64,000 bases of DNA from NCBI GenBank assembly GCA_012728915.1, contig JAAYEC010000035.1:31322-95321 (forward strand), given 5' to 3'. Origin of the DNA: Deltaproteobacteria bacterium (GTDB lineage: Bacteria; Desulfobacterota; Syntrophia; Syntrophales; UBA2192). This document shows, in pieces, positions 1 through 10,557 of this stretch; the first letter of the stretch is position 1; each line of letters begins with the position of its first letter. Both the position numbers and the translations under genes were made by a program. Below the pieces are notes generated by a model, which saw only the letters and a program-made list of their open reading frames with translations, was not told the origin of the DNA and searched no databases.

Positions 1-83
1 GCAATCCTGCCATGGCGGCCTTGTTTGGAGGCGAAGGCCGGTCACATGCGGTCTCGAATGAAGCGTACCGGGATCATGTGATG

Positions 84-98
84 GGGGCTTGCAGCCCC
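84..98. terminator. Small GC hairpin near the left edge
   Basis: GGGGCT and AGCCCC form a perfect 6-bp stem around a TGC loop, followed on the + strand by TTTC. It could end a + strand gene lying left of the window, or the minus-strand gene at 138-356. The short T-run makes it weak. Nothing else is recognisable in bases 1-137. Confidence 0.3.
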
Positions 99-137
99 TT
101 TCGGATCGGTCCCCCGCTCAGCGAATTGCGAAGGTAT

Positions 138-356
138 CTATTTGGATTTATTGCCTTTCAGGATGACATCCATCAGGCTGTAGGAGATCTTGTCGTAGAC
201 CTCCGGTTTCTGCCGGTCCGCGCCGAGCGAGACCACATCGGCATACTTCGGGCCGGCCGTCCGGCCGTCCGCCGGCGATACGGGCGCCGAGGCAGCCTTG
301 TTCTGCCGGCTGTAGGCCTTGAGGATGTTGTCGATCTGGTACGTGGATATGGTCAT
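138..356 (-). CDS. Small flagellar-cluster protein of unknown function (72 aa)
   Basis: Not firmly recognised. The start is set at the ATG at 356, giving MTISTYQIDNILKAYSRQ; an upstream in-frame start at 404 would lie inside the probable promoter. The N-terminal part resembles the N-terminus of FlgM-type proteins (a QIDNILKAY-like helix). The middle is low complexity and the end, YDKISYSLMDVI, is not FlgM-like; a canonical FlgM is encoded at 41065. There is no signal peptide or membrane segment. It is divergent from the sigma-54 regulator at 660, so the two may share a control region. A role in flagellar regulation is inferred from context only. Confidence 0.6.
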   Translation of the reverse strand: MTISTYQIDNILKAYSRQNKAASAPVSPADGRTAGPKYADVVSLGADRQKPEVYDKISYSLMDVILKGNKSK

Positions 357-374
357 CGTTCGGCCCCGTGTTTT

Positions 375-404
375 GTCATAAGGGAAATCGGTCCCCCAGG
401 TCAA
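375..404 (-). promoter_or_regulatory. Candidate sigma-70 promoter for the small minus-strand gene
   Basis: On the minus strand TTGACC (399-404) is followed after 18 bases by TATGAC (375-380), 4 of 6 to the -10 consensus. The predicted start would leave a leader of roughly a dozen bases before the ATG at 356. Confidence 0.4.
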
Positions 405-474
405 AACTTTAGGGGAATGTGCCGCCCGACGGCGCCCGATCCGGCCGCCTGGACGGCCCGTCCGATATTAATGG

Positions 475-502
475 TTGACTAATGTCAGATTTTTGTTAAC
501 AT
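475..502 (+). promoter_or_regulatory. Candidate sigma-70 promoter for the orphan regulator
   Basis: TTGACT (475-480) and TAACAT (497-502) are 16 bases apart, with an AT-rich spacer unlike the surrounding GC-rich DNA. No -24/-12 site is visible here. This fits a top-of-hierarchy gene transcribed by the housekeeping sigma factor. The rest of 357-659 holds no gene; it is the divergent control region. Confidence 0.45.
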
Positions 503-659
503 CCCGTGTTGCTTGACGAACAACCGACGCAGGCGATCCCTTCCGCCGGGGTGTTCCTGTCGGGAGCGCCGCGCCGGCCCGGCCCGCGGAAGGCCTCTTC
601 ATCACCCTTTACCCAACATCACTCGACCCTTTTTTTGAGGAGCGGAAGACAAACCGGTC

Positions 660-2066
<1,407 letters not shown>

Positions 2067-2438
2067 AGAGGTCCATCCCGCCTATCCGGCCTGTTCCGCC
2101 GTGCCGCCAGGCGACAGCAATGGGGAATAGGGATACTGGGTATCAGGCTTCCTGAGTCCTGCCTCTCCCACTTCCTTCACTCCGGTCACTTCCCCCGCTC
2201 TTTCGAGGCTTTCGGCTTCAATCGTCAATATTTTGACAACCTCCTCAAGTTTTCAGGAAAGGTCTCGACGGGGCATGAGGAGCCCGGGAGCGGAGCCTGC
2301 CGTTTGAACGAGCGGATTGCCGATCCCGGTCCGCCGCAAAGGTCTCCCGGATGCCCTGACGGAGAGCAGGGATCCCCCATCCCCGAAGGGACGTTCCCCC
2401 CCTCCCCGGCCCCTGTTCCCTGAGCCCCGTCTTTTCCA
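2067..2438. other. Non-coding stretch with few signals
   Basis: No convincing gene. A small inverted repeat, GTCAA-TATT-TTGAC (2224-2237), could be an operator or chance. The long minus-strand frame covering this stretch continues through the SPOR/TPR gene and is its high-GC shadow. The -24/-12 promoter at 2439 ends the gap. Confidence 0.4.
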
Positions 2439-2453
2439 TGGCATAACCATTGC
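2439..2453 (+). promoter_or_regulatory. Sigma-54 promoter for the SPOR/TPR-kinase-regulator operon
   Basis: TGGCAT-N5-TTGC with GG and GC exactly ten bases apart, about 63 bases before the ATG at 2516. The match to TGGCAC-N5-TTGC is nearly perfect. Confidence 0.8.
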
Positions 2454-2515
2454 TTTGTTCCGGTCAGGCGGTGGTGCGCCCATCGGGGCCCGTACCCTGC
2501 AAACCGAGAGGGACC

Positions 2516-4702
2516 ATGAAAAATCGCCTCATTGCCGGCCTGACGCTGGCCCTGGTTTTCGCGCTTGCCGCACCCGCGACGCCCGCAGAGAAGGGCGCGG
2601 GCGCCTACAGCCTCCACGTGGGGTCCTACGCCGGCGCCGAAAAGGCCGCCGAACAGGTCACCCTCCTCCAAGGCAAGGGCTGTGATGCCTTTTCCCTCAA
2701 TCCGGAAGGGAAGGACGGCCGGCATCGTGTCTTCGTCGGCCGCTATGCCGGACCGGAAGAGGCGGCCCGCGAGGGCGCGAAGCTGGAACAGAAAAAGATC
2801 ATCCGCTTCTTCGCCGTCCGGCGGATCCAGGCCTCCGGTACGCCGGAGAAGAACGCCGCTGCGCGGGCGGCCAAGGCGACGAACCTGGGGGACACGAAAA
2901 TCCACCCGCAGGTAAAGATCGACACCTCCGTGCCCGAGACGCCGCGAAGCGGGAAGAAACCCCCGCTGTTTGCACGGAAGCCGCAGCCTCCCGGGGGCGA
3001 CTCCGTGACGGCAGGCCTCCCGGAACCGGAGCACTTCCGGTTCAAGCCCTTCGAGGCAGGCCCGGGCTCTCCGGCGGGCGACGGCAGGGCGGGCGGAAGC
3101 CTGTCGGAGGACGAGGCCCTGTATGCCGAAGCGGTCGACCTTTACCGGAGGGGCAAGTACAGCACGGCCATCGACTCCTTCCGGTCCTACATCCGGCAGT
3201 TCGCGGGTGCCCCGCGGTCCAAGGCGTGCTTCTACTGGATTGCCGAGTGCCACAGCCAGATGCAGGACCCCAGAAAAGCCGACGAGGCCTTCGAGGAGGC
3301 AGCCGGGCGCTGGCCCGACTACCGCGATATTCCCCGCGAGACCCTCGTGAGCCTGGGATTCCATCATTTCCGCCAGGGCGGCTTCGACGGCGCCATCGAG
3401 GTCTTTTCCTACTACATCAATCTCTACCCGCAGGATCCCTTCCGCAGGGAGATGAGTTACCTGATCGCGCGCGCCCTCACCGAACTCAAGCAGTACGAGT
3501 CCGCCCTCCGGGCCTTCAGCGCCGTCATCGAGAAGTATCCCGACACCAAGGAGGCCCTGGAAAGCGCCGTGATCATGGCCAACATCGGGGTGAAGAGCCC
3601 GGGGTTGAAGATCCCCGCCCACATGGCGGGCGCCGAGAATTACCGGGACCCCGTGGCGACCTACGACAGGGTGCTCCAGCGGGATCTGCCGAACCTGGAG
3701 CTGACCGAGCGCATCCTCTTCCAGAAGGCCTACGCGCTGTACCAGAGGAAGCAGTACCGCGAGGCGTACCTCGCGAGCTTCACCCAGCTCAAGCGGTTCC
3801 CGAACGGCTTCTGCAGGGACGCGGGGCTGCAGGCCCTCAAGGGCAGCACGGAGATGCTGGTCCACGTGGACTATGCCCGGGGGGATTACCTGCGGGTGGC
3901 CGATACCTTCCTCTCGGCCTACGAGGGCGCCTGGGTGAAATCCGTCGACTTCGAGACCGGCTACCGGATCGCGGACAGCCTGCGGCGGGTCGGTCTCTAC
4001 CGCGATGCGCGGCGCGTTGTCGACCACATCCTGATGACCGAGCGGGACGGCAGGAACCGCAATGCCCTGCTGGTGGTCGCGGCGGACATCGACTACCGCG
4101 AGCGGCGCCACGGGGAGGCCGAGCGGCTTGTCGCGGAGCTTTCCCGGCAGGCGGCCCTGCTCGACCGGGAGGCCCGCCAGACCCTGCAGAGACTCCAGGG
4201 GGACCTGTACCTGCGGAAGGGGCAGTATGCGAAGGCGGCGGCCTCTTACGCGGAGATCGCGCCCGAGGGGATGGCCCACGAGGCGTCCCTGCACCGCAAT
4301 TACGGCATTGCCCTCCGCTTCAGCGAAGCCTGCCCGACAGCGCTGCAGCAGTTCCAGCTGGCCATCCGGCAGTCCGAGAAGGACCGGGCCGCCAATAGCC
4401 GGATTCTCCAGGACGCGCTGTCCGGAGCAGGGGATTGCCACCTGCTGAGCCGGAAATACGGCGAGGCCGTCACCGCCTACAGGCAGGCCGTCGAGGCCGC
4501 CCAGGGCGGCCCGCAGAACCCCTGGACCCTCTACCACCTCGGCAGGGGGTATGTGGAGATGAGGAACCTGGCCGAGGCCGGCCGGGTGTTCTCGGAGCTG
4601 AAAGTCCGGACGGGCGACGACTTCTGGAACAAGACGATCGACTACACCCTCTCCGATGCCGAATGGACGGAGAAGTACCGCAAATACCTTCCGGCGAAAT
4701 AG
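2516..4702 (+). CDS. Exported SPOR-domain and TPR protein (728 aa)
   Basis: The start at 2516 follows GAGAGGG and opens with a signal peptide (MKNRLIAGLTLALVF, cleavage after APATPA). Residues about 29-105 look like a SPOR domain, with the paired GSYAG and GRYAG strands, which in known families binds denuded peptidoglycan. A low-complexity linker follows. From about 200 to the end there are TPR or TPR-like helical repeats (LYRRGKYSTAIDSF, LYQRKQYREAYLAS, YLRKGQYAKAAASY). It is probably periplasmic or outer-membrane associated. It is the first gene of a sigma-54 operon with a kinase and regulator, four bases before the kinase. It may provide a cell-wall or envelope cue to that pair; this is inference. 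There is no lipobox. Confidence 0.8.
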   Translation: MKNRLIAGLTLALVFALAAPATPAEKGAGAYSLHVGSYAGAEKAAEQVTLLQGKGCDAFSLNPEGKDGRHRVFVGRYAGPEEAAREGAKLEQKKIIRFFAVRRIQASGTPEKNAAARAAKATNLGDTKIHPQVKIDTSVPETPRSGKKPPLFARKPQPPGGDSVTAGLPEPEHFRFKPFEAGPGSPAGDGRAGGSLSEDEALYAEAVDLYRRGKYSTAIDSFRSYIRQFAGAPRSKACFYWIAECHSQMQDPRKADEAFEEAAGRWPDYRDIPRETLVSLGFHHFRQGGFDGAIEVFSYYINLYPQDPFRREMSYLIARALTELKQYESALRAFSAVIEKYPDTKEALESAVIMANIGVKSPGLKIPAHMAGAENYRDPVATYDRVLQRDLPNLELTERILFQKAYALYQRKQYREAYLASFTQLKRFPNGFCRDAGLQALKGSTEMLVHVDYARGDYLRVADTFLSAYEGAWVKSVDFETGYRIADSLRRVGLYRDARRVVDHILMTERDGRNRNALLVVAADIDYRERRHGEAERLVAELSRQAALLDREARQTLQRLQGDLYLRKGQYAKAAASYAEIAPEGMAHEASLHRNYGIALRFSEACPTALQQFQLAIRQSEKDRAANSRILQDALSGAGDCHLLSRKYGEAVTAYRQAVEAAQGGPQNPWTLYHLGRGYVEMRNLAEAGRVFSELKVRTGDDFWNKTIDYTLSDAEWTEKYRKYLPAK

Positions 4703-4706
4703 GCGC

Positions 4707-6017
4707 ATGCTGAAAAACGATCTGCAGCAACCGAGACGGCAGGGGGAAGGCCCCGCCGGCGGCATCGAAGTCCTTCAGAAATCCTTCGAAAGCTTCAATT
4801 CCGCCACGGCGAAACTCCAGGAGGCCTTTCGAAACCTCGAGATCAAGTTCGAGACGCTCAACCGGGAGCTCGAACAGAAGAACCGGCGCCTCGAGAGCCT
4901 CGTCGCCGAAAAGGAGGAGGTCCGCAACTACCTCGAAACCATCCTGGAGAGCCTCACCACGGGCGTCGTCGTGACGGACCACAACGGCCGGATCACGATG
5001 ATGAACGGCTGTGCCGCCCGTCTCACCGGGATGGACCGCGGGGTGGTCCTCCCCGGGGAGTTTCGGCAACGGCGCAAGGTTCGCCTCGGGGAGAACGTCC
5101 TCGAGGTCCTCACGTCCGCCGTGAAAGGCCGGGACGGCAGCAGCCCGGGAACGGTGCACATCCTGCTCGATGTGACCCGCGTCGAGAGGCTCGAGGAGAT
5201 GGCCAAGCGGACCGAGAAGTACGCCGCGATGGGGGAGATGGCGGCCACCATCGCCCACGAGGTTCGCAATCCCCTGGGGAGCATCGCCCTGTCGGCCTCG
5301 CTGCTGCTCAAGGGTCTTGCCGACGAGAAAAGCCGGGACCGCGCCGCAAGGATCCTCCACTCCGTGCGCAGCGTGGACAACAAGATCGCGAACCTGCTGC
5401 TCTTCACCCGGAAGCCCGAGCCCCGGTTCCGCACCCTTCGCATTCACGACATCCTGCGGGACATCCTGCGCTTTTCCGGGGAGATCCTCCAGAAGGAGGA
5501 CATCCGGCTGCGCGTGAACCTGTGCGGCGGCGAACCTTTCGTCCGGGCCGACGGGGAGCTCCTGAAGCAGGTGTTCCTCAACATCATCCTCAACGCCGTC
5601 CAGGCCATGCGGGGGGGCGGCGAGCTGGCCTTCGAAACCCGCCTGCACAGCGATCCGGCCCTGACGCCGGGCATGGAGAGGAGCATCGAGCTGCGCTTCG
5701 CCGACACGGGGCCGGGAATTCCCGAGGAGGACCGGAAACGGATCTTCGACCCCTTCTTCAGCAGGCGGGACGGCGGCAGCGGCCTGGGGCTCGCCATCGT
5801 GCACAACATCATCGACCTGCACCGGGGGTCGGTCGATGTGGAGAGGGCAGAGCGGGGCGGCACCGTGCTCACCGTCCTGTTGCCGCTTGCGGACGAGCAT
5901 CCGGCTGCCGAGGTGTATGAACCGCAGCCGGGCGCCTCGAAGGGCCGTCCCGCGAAGGCCGGGAAAAGCGCGAGAGCGGAGGAGCGGAAGAGCGGGTCGG
6001 AATGGGAGTGGATATGA
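4707..6017 (+). CDS. PAS-containing sensor histidine kinase, FlrB/FleS-like (436 aa)
   Basis: No transmembrane segment is evident, so it should be cytoplasmic. A coiled coil (about 20-75) precedes a PAS-like domain (about 75-170). The HisKA motif IAHEVRNPLGS has phospho-acceptor H184. The ATPase domain has the N box (NIILNAVQAM), G1 (DTGPGIPEEDR), F box (FDPFFSRR) and G2 (GSGLGLAIV). Its stop overlaps the ATG of the next gene as ATGA, so kinase and regulator are a cognate, coupled pair. The last ~25 residues are encoded by a GAGCGGA-type repeat that also occurs near fliJ, so the tail is probably a non-functional extension. Confidence 0.88.
   Translation: MLKNDLQQPRRQGEGPAGGIEVLQKSFESFNSATAKLQEAFRNLEIKFETLNRELEQKNRRLESLVAEKEEVRNYLETILESLTTGVVVTDHNGRITMMNGCAARLTGMDRGVVLPGEFRQRRKVRLGENVLEVLTSAVKGRDGSSPGTVHILLDVTRVERLEEMAKRTEKYAAMGEMAATIAHEVRNPLGSIALSASLLLKGLADEKSRDRAARILHSVRSVDNKIANLLLFTRKPEPRFRTLRIHDILRDILRFSGEILQKEDIRLRVNLCGGEPFVRADGELLKQVFLNIILNAVQAMRGGGELAFETRLHSDPALTPGMERSIELRFADTGPGIPEEDRKRIFDPFFSRRDGGSGLGLAIVHNIIDLHRGSVDVERAERGGTVLTVLLPLADEHPAAEVYEPQPGASKGRPAKAGKSARAEERKSGSEWEWI
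5973..6007 (+). repeat. GAAGAGCGG-type repeat, copy A
   Basis: A purine-rich run with the units GAGCGGA, GAGCGGAA and GAGCGG ends in GGAATGGGA. A close relative lies at 13683-13717. This copy encodes the C-terminal tail of the histidine kinase. Confidence 0.55.
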
Positions 6018-7441
6018 CGGAAGAGAACGCGAAACGGAGGCCCATCCTCGTCGTCGATGACGATCCCTACATGCGGACATCACTCACGGACTGCCTCGTG
6101 AGCTGCGGCTATTGCGTGGAGGCGGCCGTCGACGGCGTCGACGCCCTGTCCCGATTCCGCAGGGGGGCCTTCGAGATGGTCATCACCGACATCCGCATGC
6201 CCAAGATGGGGGGTCTCGATCTGCTGAAGGAATTGAAAGGTCGGGCCCCCGAGATCCCCGTCATCGTCATCACCGCCTACGGGACCGTGAACACGGCCGT
6301 CGAGGCCATGAAGCAGGGCGCCGCGGACTTCATCATGAAGCCCTTCTCCCTCGACGACCTCGAGGTGGTCGTGAGAAACGTCCTCGACCGGGGCGAGGAG
6401 GCGGAGGCGACCCACGGGGAGACGCCGGAACCGGAGGGAGCGGCCCGTGCGGCGCAGCGGCGGATCGTGACCTGCGACGCCAGGATGGCGGAGCTTCTGG
6501 AGTTTCTCAGGAACATCGCGAAGAGCCGCTCGAGCGTTCTCATCCAGGGGGAGAGCGGAACGGGAAAGGAGCTGCTGGCGCGGTTCATCCACCGCCACAG
6601 CCCCCGGCGGAACCAGCCCTTCGTGGCCGTCAACTGCGCCGCCATCCCCCACGCGCTGCTCGAGAGCGAAATGTTCGGCTACGAGAAGGGGGCCTTCACG
6701 GGAGCCGCCCAGCGGCGGATCGGCCGGTTCGAGCTGGCCGACCGGGGAACGCTGCTGCTCGACGAGGTGAGCGAGATGGACATGCCGCTTCAGGCCAAGC
6801 TTCTCCGGGTCATCCAGGAGTCGGAGATCGACCGGCTGGGCGGGAGGGACCCCATCCCCGTGGACGCACGGATCATCGCGACGACCAATGCGGACCTGAA
6901 GACGTGCATCCGGGAAAAGAAATTCCGCGAGGACCTCTACTACCGGCTCAACGTGATCCCCGTGCGCGTCCCGCCGCTCAGGGAGCGCAGGGGGGACATC
7001 GCGGCCCTGGCGGAGCACTTCCTGGCGAAATACGCCGCCGAGAACGGCCGGGCGAAGCCGACCCTTGCCGCCGGGACGCTCGAAGCGCTTGCCGCCTTCC
7101 CCTGGCCCGGCAACGTGCGGGAACTGGAGAACGTGATCGAGCGGGCCGTCCTGGTGTGCCGGGGCGACACGCTTCGGCCGCAGGATCTCGACCTCGACGG
7201 CGGCGGAAGCGATGCGCAGGCGGAAAACGGACCCGGGCGGGAACCCGCGGCGGCCCCGCCGGGCGAGGCAACGACGCTCCGCGACATGGAAAAGAACCTC
7301 ATCTTCAGCACCCTGAAGAAGGTCAAGGGGAACAGGACCAAGGCCTCCGAGATCCTCGGGATCAGCGTCAGGACCATGCGCAACAAGCTCAACGAGTACA
7401 AACTCGAGCAGAACGGCCTCGATCTCGGGGCGGAAGGCTGA
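6014..7441 (+). CDS. Sigma-54-dependent response regulator, FlrC/FleR-like (475 aa)
   Basis: The receiver domain has D-D-D near the N-terminus, phospho-acceptor D59 (ITDIRMP) and K109 (IMKPF). The AAA+ module has GESGTGKELLARF, GAFTGA and Walker B LLLDEVSEM. A Fis-type helix-turn-helix (RTKASEILGISVRTM) ends the protein. The ATG at 6014 overlaps the kinase stop in an ATGA junction; an ATG at 6002 would also be in frame. As partner of the adjacent kinase it should drive the six -24/-12 promoters in this cluster, perhaps together with the orphan regulator at 660. Its own operon has a sigma-54 promoter, which implies feed-forward or autoregulation. Confidence 0.9.
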   Translation: MTEENAKRRPILVVDDDPYMRTSLTDCLVSCGYCVEAAVDGVDALSRFRRGAFEMVITDIRMPKMGGLDLLKELKGRAPEIPVIVITAYGTVNTAVEAMKQGAADFIMKPFSLDDLEVVVRNVLDRGEEAEATHGETPEPEGAARAAQRRIVTCDARMAELLEFLRNIAKSRSSVLIQGESGTGKELLARFIHRHSPRRNQPFVAVNCAAIPHALLESEMFGYEKGAFTGAAQRRIGRFELADRGTLLLDEVSEMDMPLQAKLLRVIQESEIDRLGGRDPIPVDARIIATTNADLKTCIREKKFREDLYYRLNVIPVRVPPLRERRGDIAALAEHFLAKYAAENGRAKPTLAAGTLEALAAFPWPGNVRELENVIERAVLVCRGDTLRPQDLDLDGGGSDAQAENGPGREPAAAPPGEATTLRDMEKNLIFSTLKKVKGNRTKASEILGISVRTMRNKLNEYKLEQNGLDLGAEG

Positions 7442-7540
7442 AATCGGGGGTCCGGGAAATCATGTCTCCTGCTTCCCGGCCTGCTCCCGATCCTCCGTCC
7501 CATTTTGGCCTATCTGTCCGTTTCTCCGTGAACTTTTCTT

Positions 7541-7555
7541 TGGCACATGCCTTGC
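7541..7555 (+). promoter_or_regulatory. Sigma-54 promoter for the flgB-motE operon
   Basis: A textbook TGGCAC-ATGCC-TTGC core, preceded by T and followed by AAA. The transcript would start near 7567 and give a leader of about 30 bases before flgB. Confidence 0.9.
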
Positions 7556-7595
7556 AAAGTTTTCCCGTGGATTTCTTGAACGAGGAAAAATCTTC

Positions 7596-7967
7596 ATGAA
7601 CATCCTCTTCAGCAAGACGATCGGCATGCTCTCGGACCTCGTGGGCGCGCGGTCGCAGAGGCACCAGGTGCTAGCCTCCAACGTGTCCAATATCGACACG
7701 CCGGGCTACGAGCCCAGGGACGTCGACGTTCAGAACCTGATCGACTCGATGCAGCACAAGGGGGTTCGCATGGCCCGGACCCATGGGAAACATTTTCCCG
7801 TCCGGAGCCAGGGTCCGAGCCTGTCTGTCATCCGGACGGGAGACCAGGTCAGCCTGGACAGGGAGATGGTGTCGATCGCCGAGAACCATCTCATGCACAA
7901 CGCCGCCGTCGAGATGCTGGCGCGCAAGTTCAGGGGACTCCAGAGCGTCCTCAGGGAGACCAAGTAA
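7596..7967 (+). CDS. flgB: Proximal rod protein FlgB (123 aa)
   Basis: FlgB is one of the proximal rod subunits exported through the flagellar type III system. The rod-family motif near the N-terminus reads LASNVSNIDTPGY, and the C-terminal helix (ENHLMHNAAVEMLARKF) is the other half of the coiled D0 domain. The length is near the usual 120-140. It is first in its operon, directly behind a sigma-54 promoter, and its TAA overlaps the flgC start (TAATG). Confidence 0.96.
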   Translation: MNILFSKTIGMLSDLVGARSQRHQVLASNVSNIDTPGYEPRDVDVQNLIDSMQHKGVRMARTHGKHFPVRSQGPSLSVIRTGDQVSLDREMVSIAENHLMHNAAVEMLARKFRGLQSVLRETK

Positions 7968-8392
7968 TGGATTTCATCACGTCGTTCGACATCTGCGCCT
8001 CGGGACTCACGGCCCAGCGCAAGAAGATGGACGTCATCGCGAGCAACCTGGCCAACGCCGGCACGATCCAGACCCCCGAGGGGGGGCCCTACAAGAGGAA
8101 GGTCGCCGTGCTGGCCGCGGAGCCCGCGGGCGGCAGGTTCGGGGCAGCCCTCCAGGACGCGCTTTCCCAGGTGAAGGTGCAGGAGGTCATCGAGGATGCC
8201 GAGGGGCTGAAGAAGGTCCACGACCCCTCGCACCCCAACGCCGACGAGCAGGGGTATGTCACCTACCCCAACGTGAACGTCGTCACGGAGATGGCCGACA
8301 TGATCACGGCCAACCGGGCCTACGAGGCCTGCGTCACCGCGATGGACGCCTCGAAAAACATGGTCCTCAAGGCCCTCGATATCGGCAAGTAA
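7967..8392 (+). CDS. flgC: Proximal rod protein FlgC (141 aa)
   Basis: A rod subunit with the family N-terminus (FDICASGLTAQRKKMDVIASNLANA) and the C-terminal signature ITANRAYEACVTAMDASKNM. It is translationally coupled to flgB by a one-base overlap. The length is typical (about 135-150). With FlgB, FlgF and FlgG it forms the drive shaft between MS-ring and hook. Confidence 0.96.
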   Translation: MDFITSFDICASGLTAQRKKMDVIASNLANAGTIQTPEGGPYKRKVAVLAAEPAGGRFGAALQDALSQVKVQEVIEDAEGLKKVHDPSHPNADEQGYVTYPNVNVVTEMADMITANRAYEACVTAMDASKNMVLKALDIGK

Positions 8393-8449
8393 CGATTCAG
8401 GAATGGCCGGGGGCGGACCGCCCTGCCGGCCGTTGAAGGAGATCCGCGC

Positions 8450-8755
8450 ATGAACAGGGTCACGACGCGCCACGACGCCATCCAGCCTTCCGCGCCGACC
8501 CCGAAGCCCGCCGGCAGCGGCCCCGGCAGGCCGCAGGGCTCGTTCGGCGATCTGCTCAAGCAGGCGGTCACCGAGATCAACCAGCTGCAGAACAGCGCCG
8601 ACAAGGCGATCACGAATGTCCAGCTCGGGCAGTCGGGGAGCATCCACGAAGCGATGATCGCCCTCGAGAAGGCCGACCTGTCCTTCCGGGCCATGATGCA
8701 GGTCCGGAACAAGATCCTGGAGGCCTACCAGGAAGTGATGCGGATGCAGGTCTAA
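8450..8755 (+). CDS. fliE: MS-ring/rod junction protein FliE (101 aa)
   Basis: FliE joins the MS-ring to the proximal rod. The C-terminal half is the conserved part: SIHEAMIALEKADLSFRAMM followed by a helix ending EVMRMQV. The N-terminal 30 residues are proline-rich and variable, as usual. Position after flgBC and before fliF is the standard order. The start follows GAAGGAGATC. Confidence 0.95.
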   Translation: MNRVTTRHDAIQPSAPTPKPAGSGPGRPQGSFGDLLKQAVTEINQLQNSADKAITNVQLGQSGSIHEAMIALEKADLSFRAMMQVRNKILEAYQEVMRMQV

Positions 8756-8871
8756 CGTTCGGGTTTTTGCCCTCTGTCATCTGTGGCGGCTCCCGCTTCA
8801 CCTCGGCCTGGATTACGCTCTCTGATGACGGGTACTGAAATTCTCCTGACGGATAGAGGGATCAACCGCCC

Positions 8872-10452
8872 ATGGATCAACTATTCTCGCAGATGTGGAA
8901 GGGGTTCCAGTCTCTTCCGGCCTCCCGGAGACTCACCATGGCCGCGGCCGTGGCCGCTACGCTCGCCAGCATCGCGCTGGCTGTCGTCTTCATCAACCAG
9001 CCGGACTACAAGGTCCTGTACACGAATCTCTCCACCGAAGACGCCGGGCAGATCACGTCGCGGCTCCAGGAGAAGAAGATCCCCTTCCAGCTCTCCCCCG
9101 GGGGCGATACGATCTCCGTGCCCGCCGAGAAGGTGTCGGAGCTGCGGCTCGAGCTGGCGGCCTCGGGCCTGCCGAAGGGCGGGGGCGTCGGCTTCGAGAT
9201 CTTCGACACGAAGAACCTGGGCGTCACCGAGTTCGTCCAGCAGCTCAACCTGCAGCGGGCGCTCCAGGGCGAGCTGACCCGGACGATCAACGGCCTCGAC
9301 GAGATCCAGCAGAGCCGGGTGCACCTGGCCATCCCGAAGAAGTCCCTCTTTACCGAGGACCGGAAGAAGCCCACGGCCTCCGTCATCGTCAAGCTCAAGA
9401 ACGGCCGCAGTCTGAGTGAGCAGCAGATCCAGGGGATCGCCCACCTCGTGTCGAGCTCCATCGAGGGGATGAGCCCCCGCGACGTCATGATCGTGGACTC
9501 GAGCGGGAAGGTCCTCTCGAGGGTCACCGAGGGCGGCGAGATGGCCCAGCTCTCCAACTCGCAGATCGAGTACAAGAAGAACGTCGAGAAGGACCTCACG
9601 GGCCGCATCACCTCGATGCTGGAGAAGGTCGTCGGCGAGGGGAGGGCGGTCGTGCGCATCTCCGCCGATCTGGACTTCCGCGTCATGGAGAAGACGGAGG
9701 AGCGGTTCGACGCCGAGGAGCCCGCCATCCGCAGCGTGCAGCGCTCGCAGGAGAAGTCGGGCAGCACCTCCGGCTCGATGGGCGAGAGCTCCGTCGCGAC
9801 GACGGCCCGGCAGGCGGCGGTGCCCCCCGCGCGGCCGGCCGGCTCGAACCGTGAGAAGTCCGATGAGACGATCAATTACGAGATCAGCCGCACGGTCAAC
9901 AAGACCGTCATGCCCGTGGGGGACGTGAAGAAGCTCTCCATCGCGGTGCTCGTCGACGGCACCTACGCGAAAAACGACAAGGGGGTCGAGGAATACCAGC
10001 CCCGCCCCGAGAAGGAACTGACCGCGCTGGAGGATCTGGTCAAGAAGTCGGCGGGCTTCGACGCGAAGCGGGGCGACCAGGTCGTCGTGTCGAACGTGCC
10101 CTTCAAGAAGGTGGACCTGTCGTCCGACCTCCCCGAGAAGTCCTGGACGGACAGGCTGATGGTCTTTCTGCCCCTCGTGCGGTATCTCGTGATCCTGGCC
10201 GTAGTCGTCCTGGCGGCCCTCTTCGTCGTGAAGCCCCTCGTACGCATGCTGGCCGAGCGCGGGCGGCAGACGGAGGTCTCGATCCGGGAAGCGTCCGCCG
10301 TCGCAGGCGAGCTCAGGGGCGCCGATGGCGTGACGCTCTCCCTCGGCGGCCCCCAGGTGTCCCGCGAGCTGACGGAGGCCGACATCGTGCGGCACATGGC
10401 GTCATCGGACTCCAAGCGGTTCGCCGAACTGCTGAGGAACTGGATAAAATAA
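8872..10452 (+). CDS. fliF: Flagellar MS-ring protein FliF (526 aa)
   Basis: FliF forms the membrane MS-ring on which the rest of the basal body is built. There are two transmembrane segments (about 21-41 and 435-455). They flank periplasmic ring-building domains, with the family motif FEIFDTKNLGVTEFVQQLN and the RALQGELTRTI region. The cytoplasmic C-terminus ends in a helix (SKRFAELLRNWI) that should bind FliG. Length and order are normal. A 116-base gap without clear signals separates it from fliE. Confidence 0.97.
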   Translation: MDQLFSQMWKGFQSLPASRRLTMAAAVAATLASIALAVVFINQPDYKVLYTNLSTEDAGQITSRLQEKKIPFQLSPGGDTISVPAEKVSELRLELAASGLPKGGGVGFEIFDTKNLGVTEFVQQLNLQRALQGELTRTINGLDEIQQSRVHLAIPKKSLFTEDRKKPTASVIVKLKNGRSLSEQQIQGIAHLVSSSIEGMSPRDVMIVDSSGKVLSRVTEGGEMAQLSNSQIEYKKNVEKDLTGRITSMLEKVVGEGRAVVRISADLDFRVMEKTEERFDAEEPAIRSVQRSQEKSGSTSGSMGESSVATTARQAAVPPARPAGSNREKSDETINYEISRTVNKTVMPVGDVKKLSIAVLVDGTYAKNDKGVEEYQPRPEKELTALEDLVKKSAGFDAKRGDQVVVSNVPFKKVDLSSDLPEKSWTDRLMVFLPLVRYLVILAVVVLAALFVVKPLVRMLAERGRQTEVSIREASAVAGELRGADGVTLSLGGPQVSRELTEADIVRHMASSDSKRFAELLRNWIK

Positions 10453-10457
10453 AAGCA

Positions 10458-10546
10458 GGCGAAGGGCTCAGGGCCAAGGGCTTAAGGCAAGGGAAAAAGA
10501 GAACTGTTCCGGATTGCCTTACGCCATTCGCCTCATGCCTTTCGCC
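10458..10546. repeat. Heptad palindromic repeat, copy 1 (fliF-fliG)
   Basis: Two ~34-base arms made of 7-base units of the form GGCNNAR are imperfect reverse complements. About 25 of 34 positions agree by eye, around a ~21-base centre. It fills the whole gap between the fliF stop and fliG. Confidence 0.75.
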
Positions 10547-10557
10547 CGGATTGGACA

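Noticed and set aside
12..482. 156-codon + frame at the left edge
   Set aside because: It overlaps the small minus-strand gene and the divergent promoters, and its composition is arginine/proline-biased without family features.
2225..4765. 846-codon open frame on the minus strand
   Set aside because: It lies opposite the SPOR/TPR gene, has a low-complexity, proline- and arginine-rich translation and matches no family. The + frame has a signal peptide, domains and a promoter.
8881..10395. 504-codon minus frame opposite fliF
   Set aside because: The translation is His/Leu/Asp/Arg-biased with no recognisable domain, while fliF is unambiguous.
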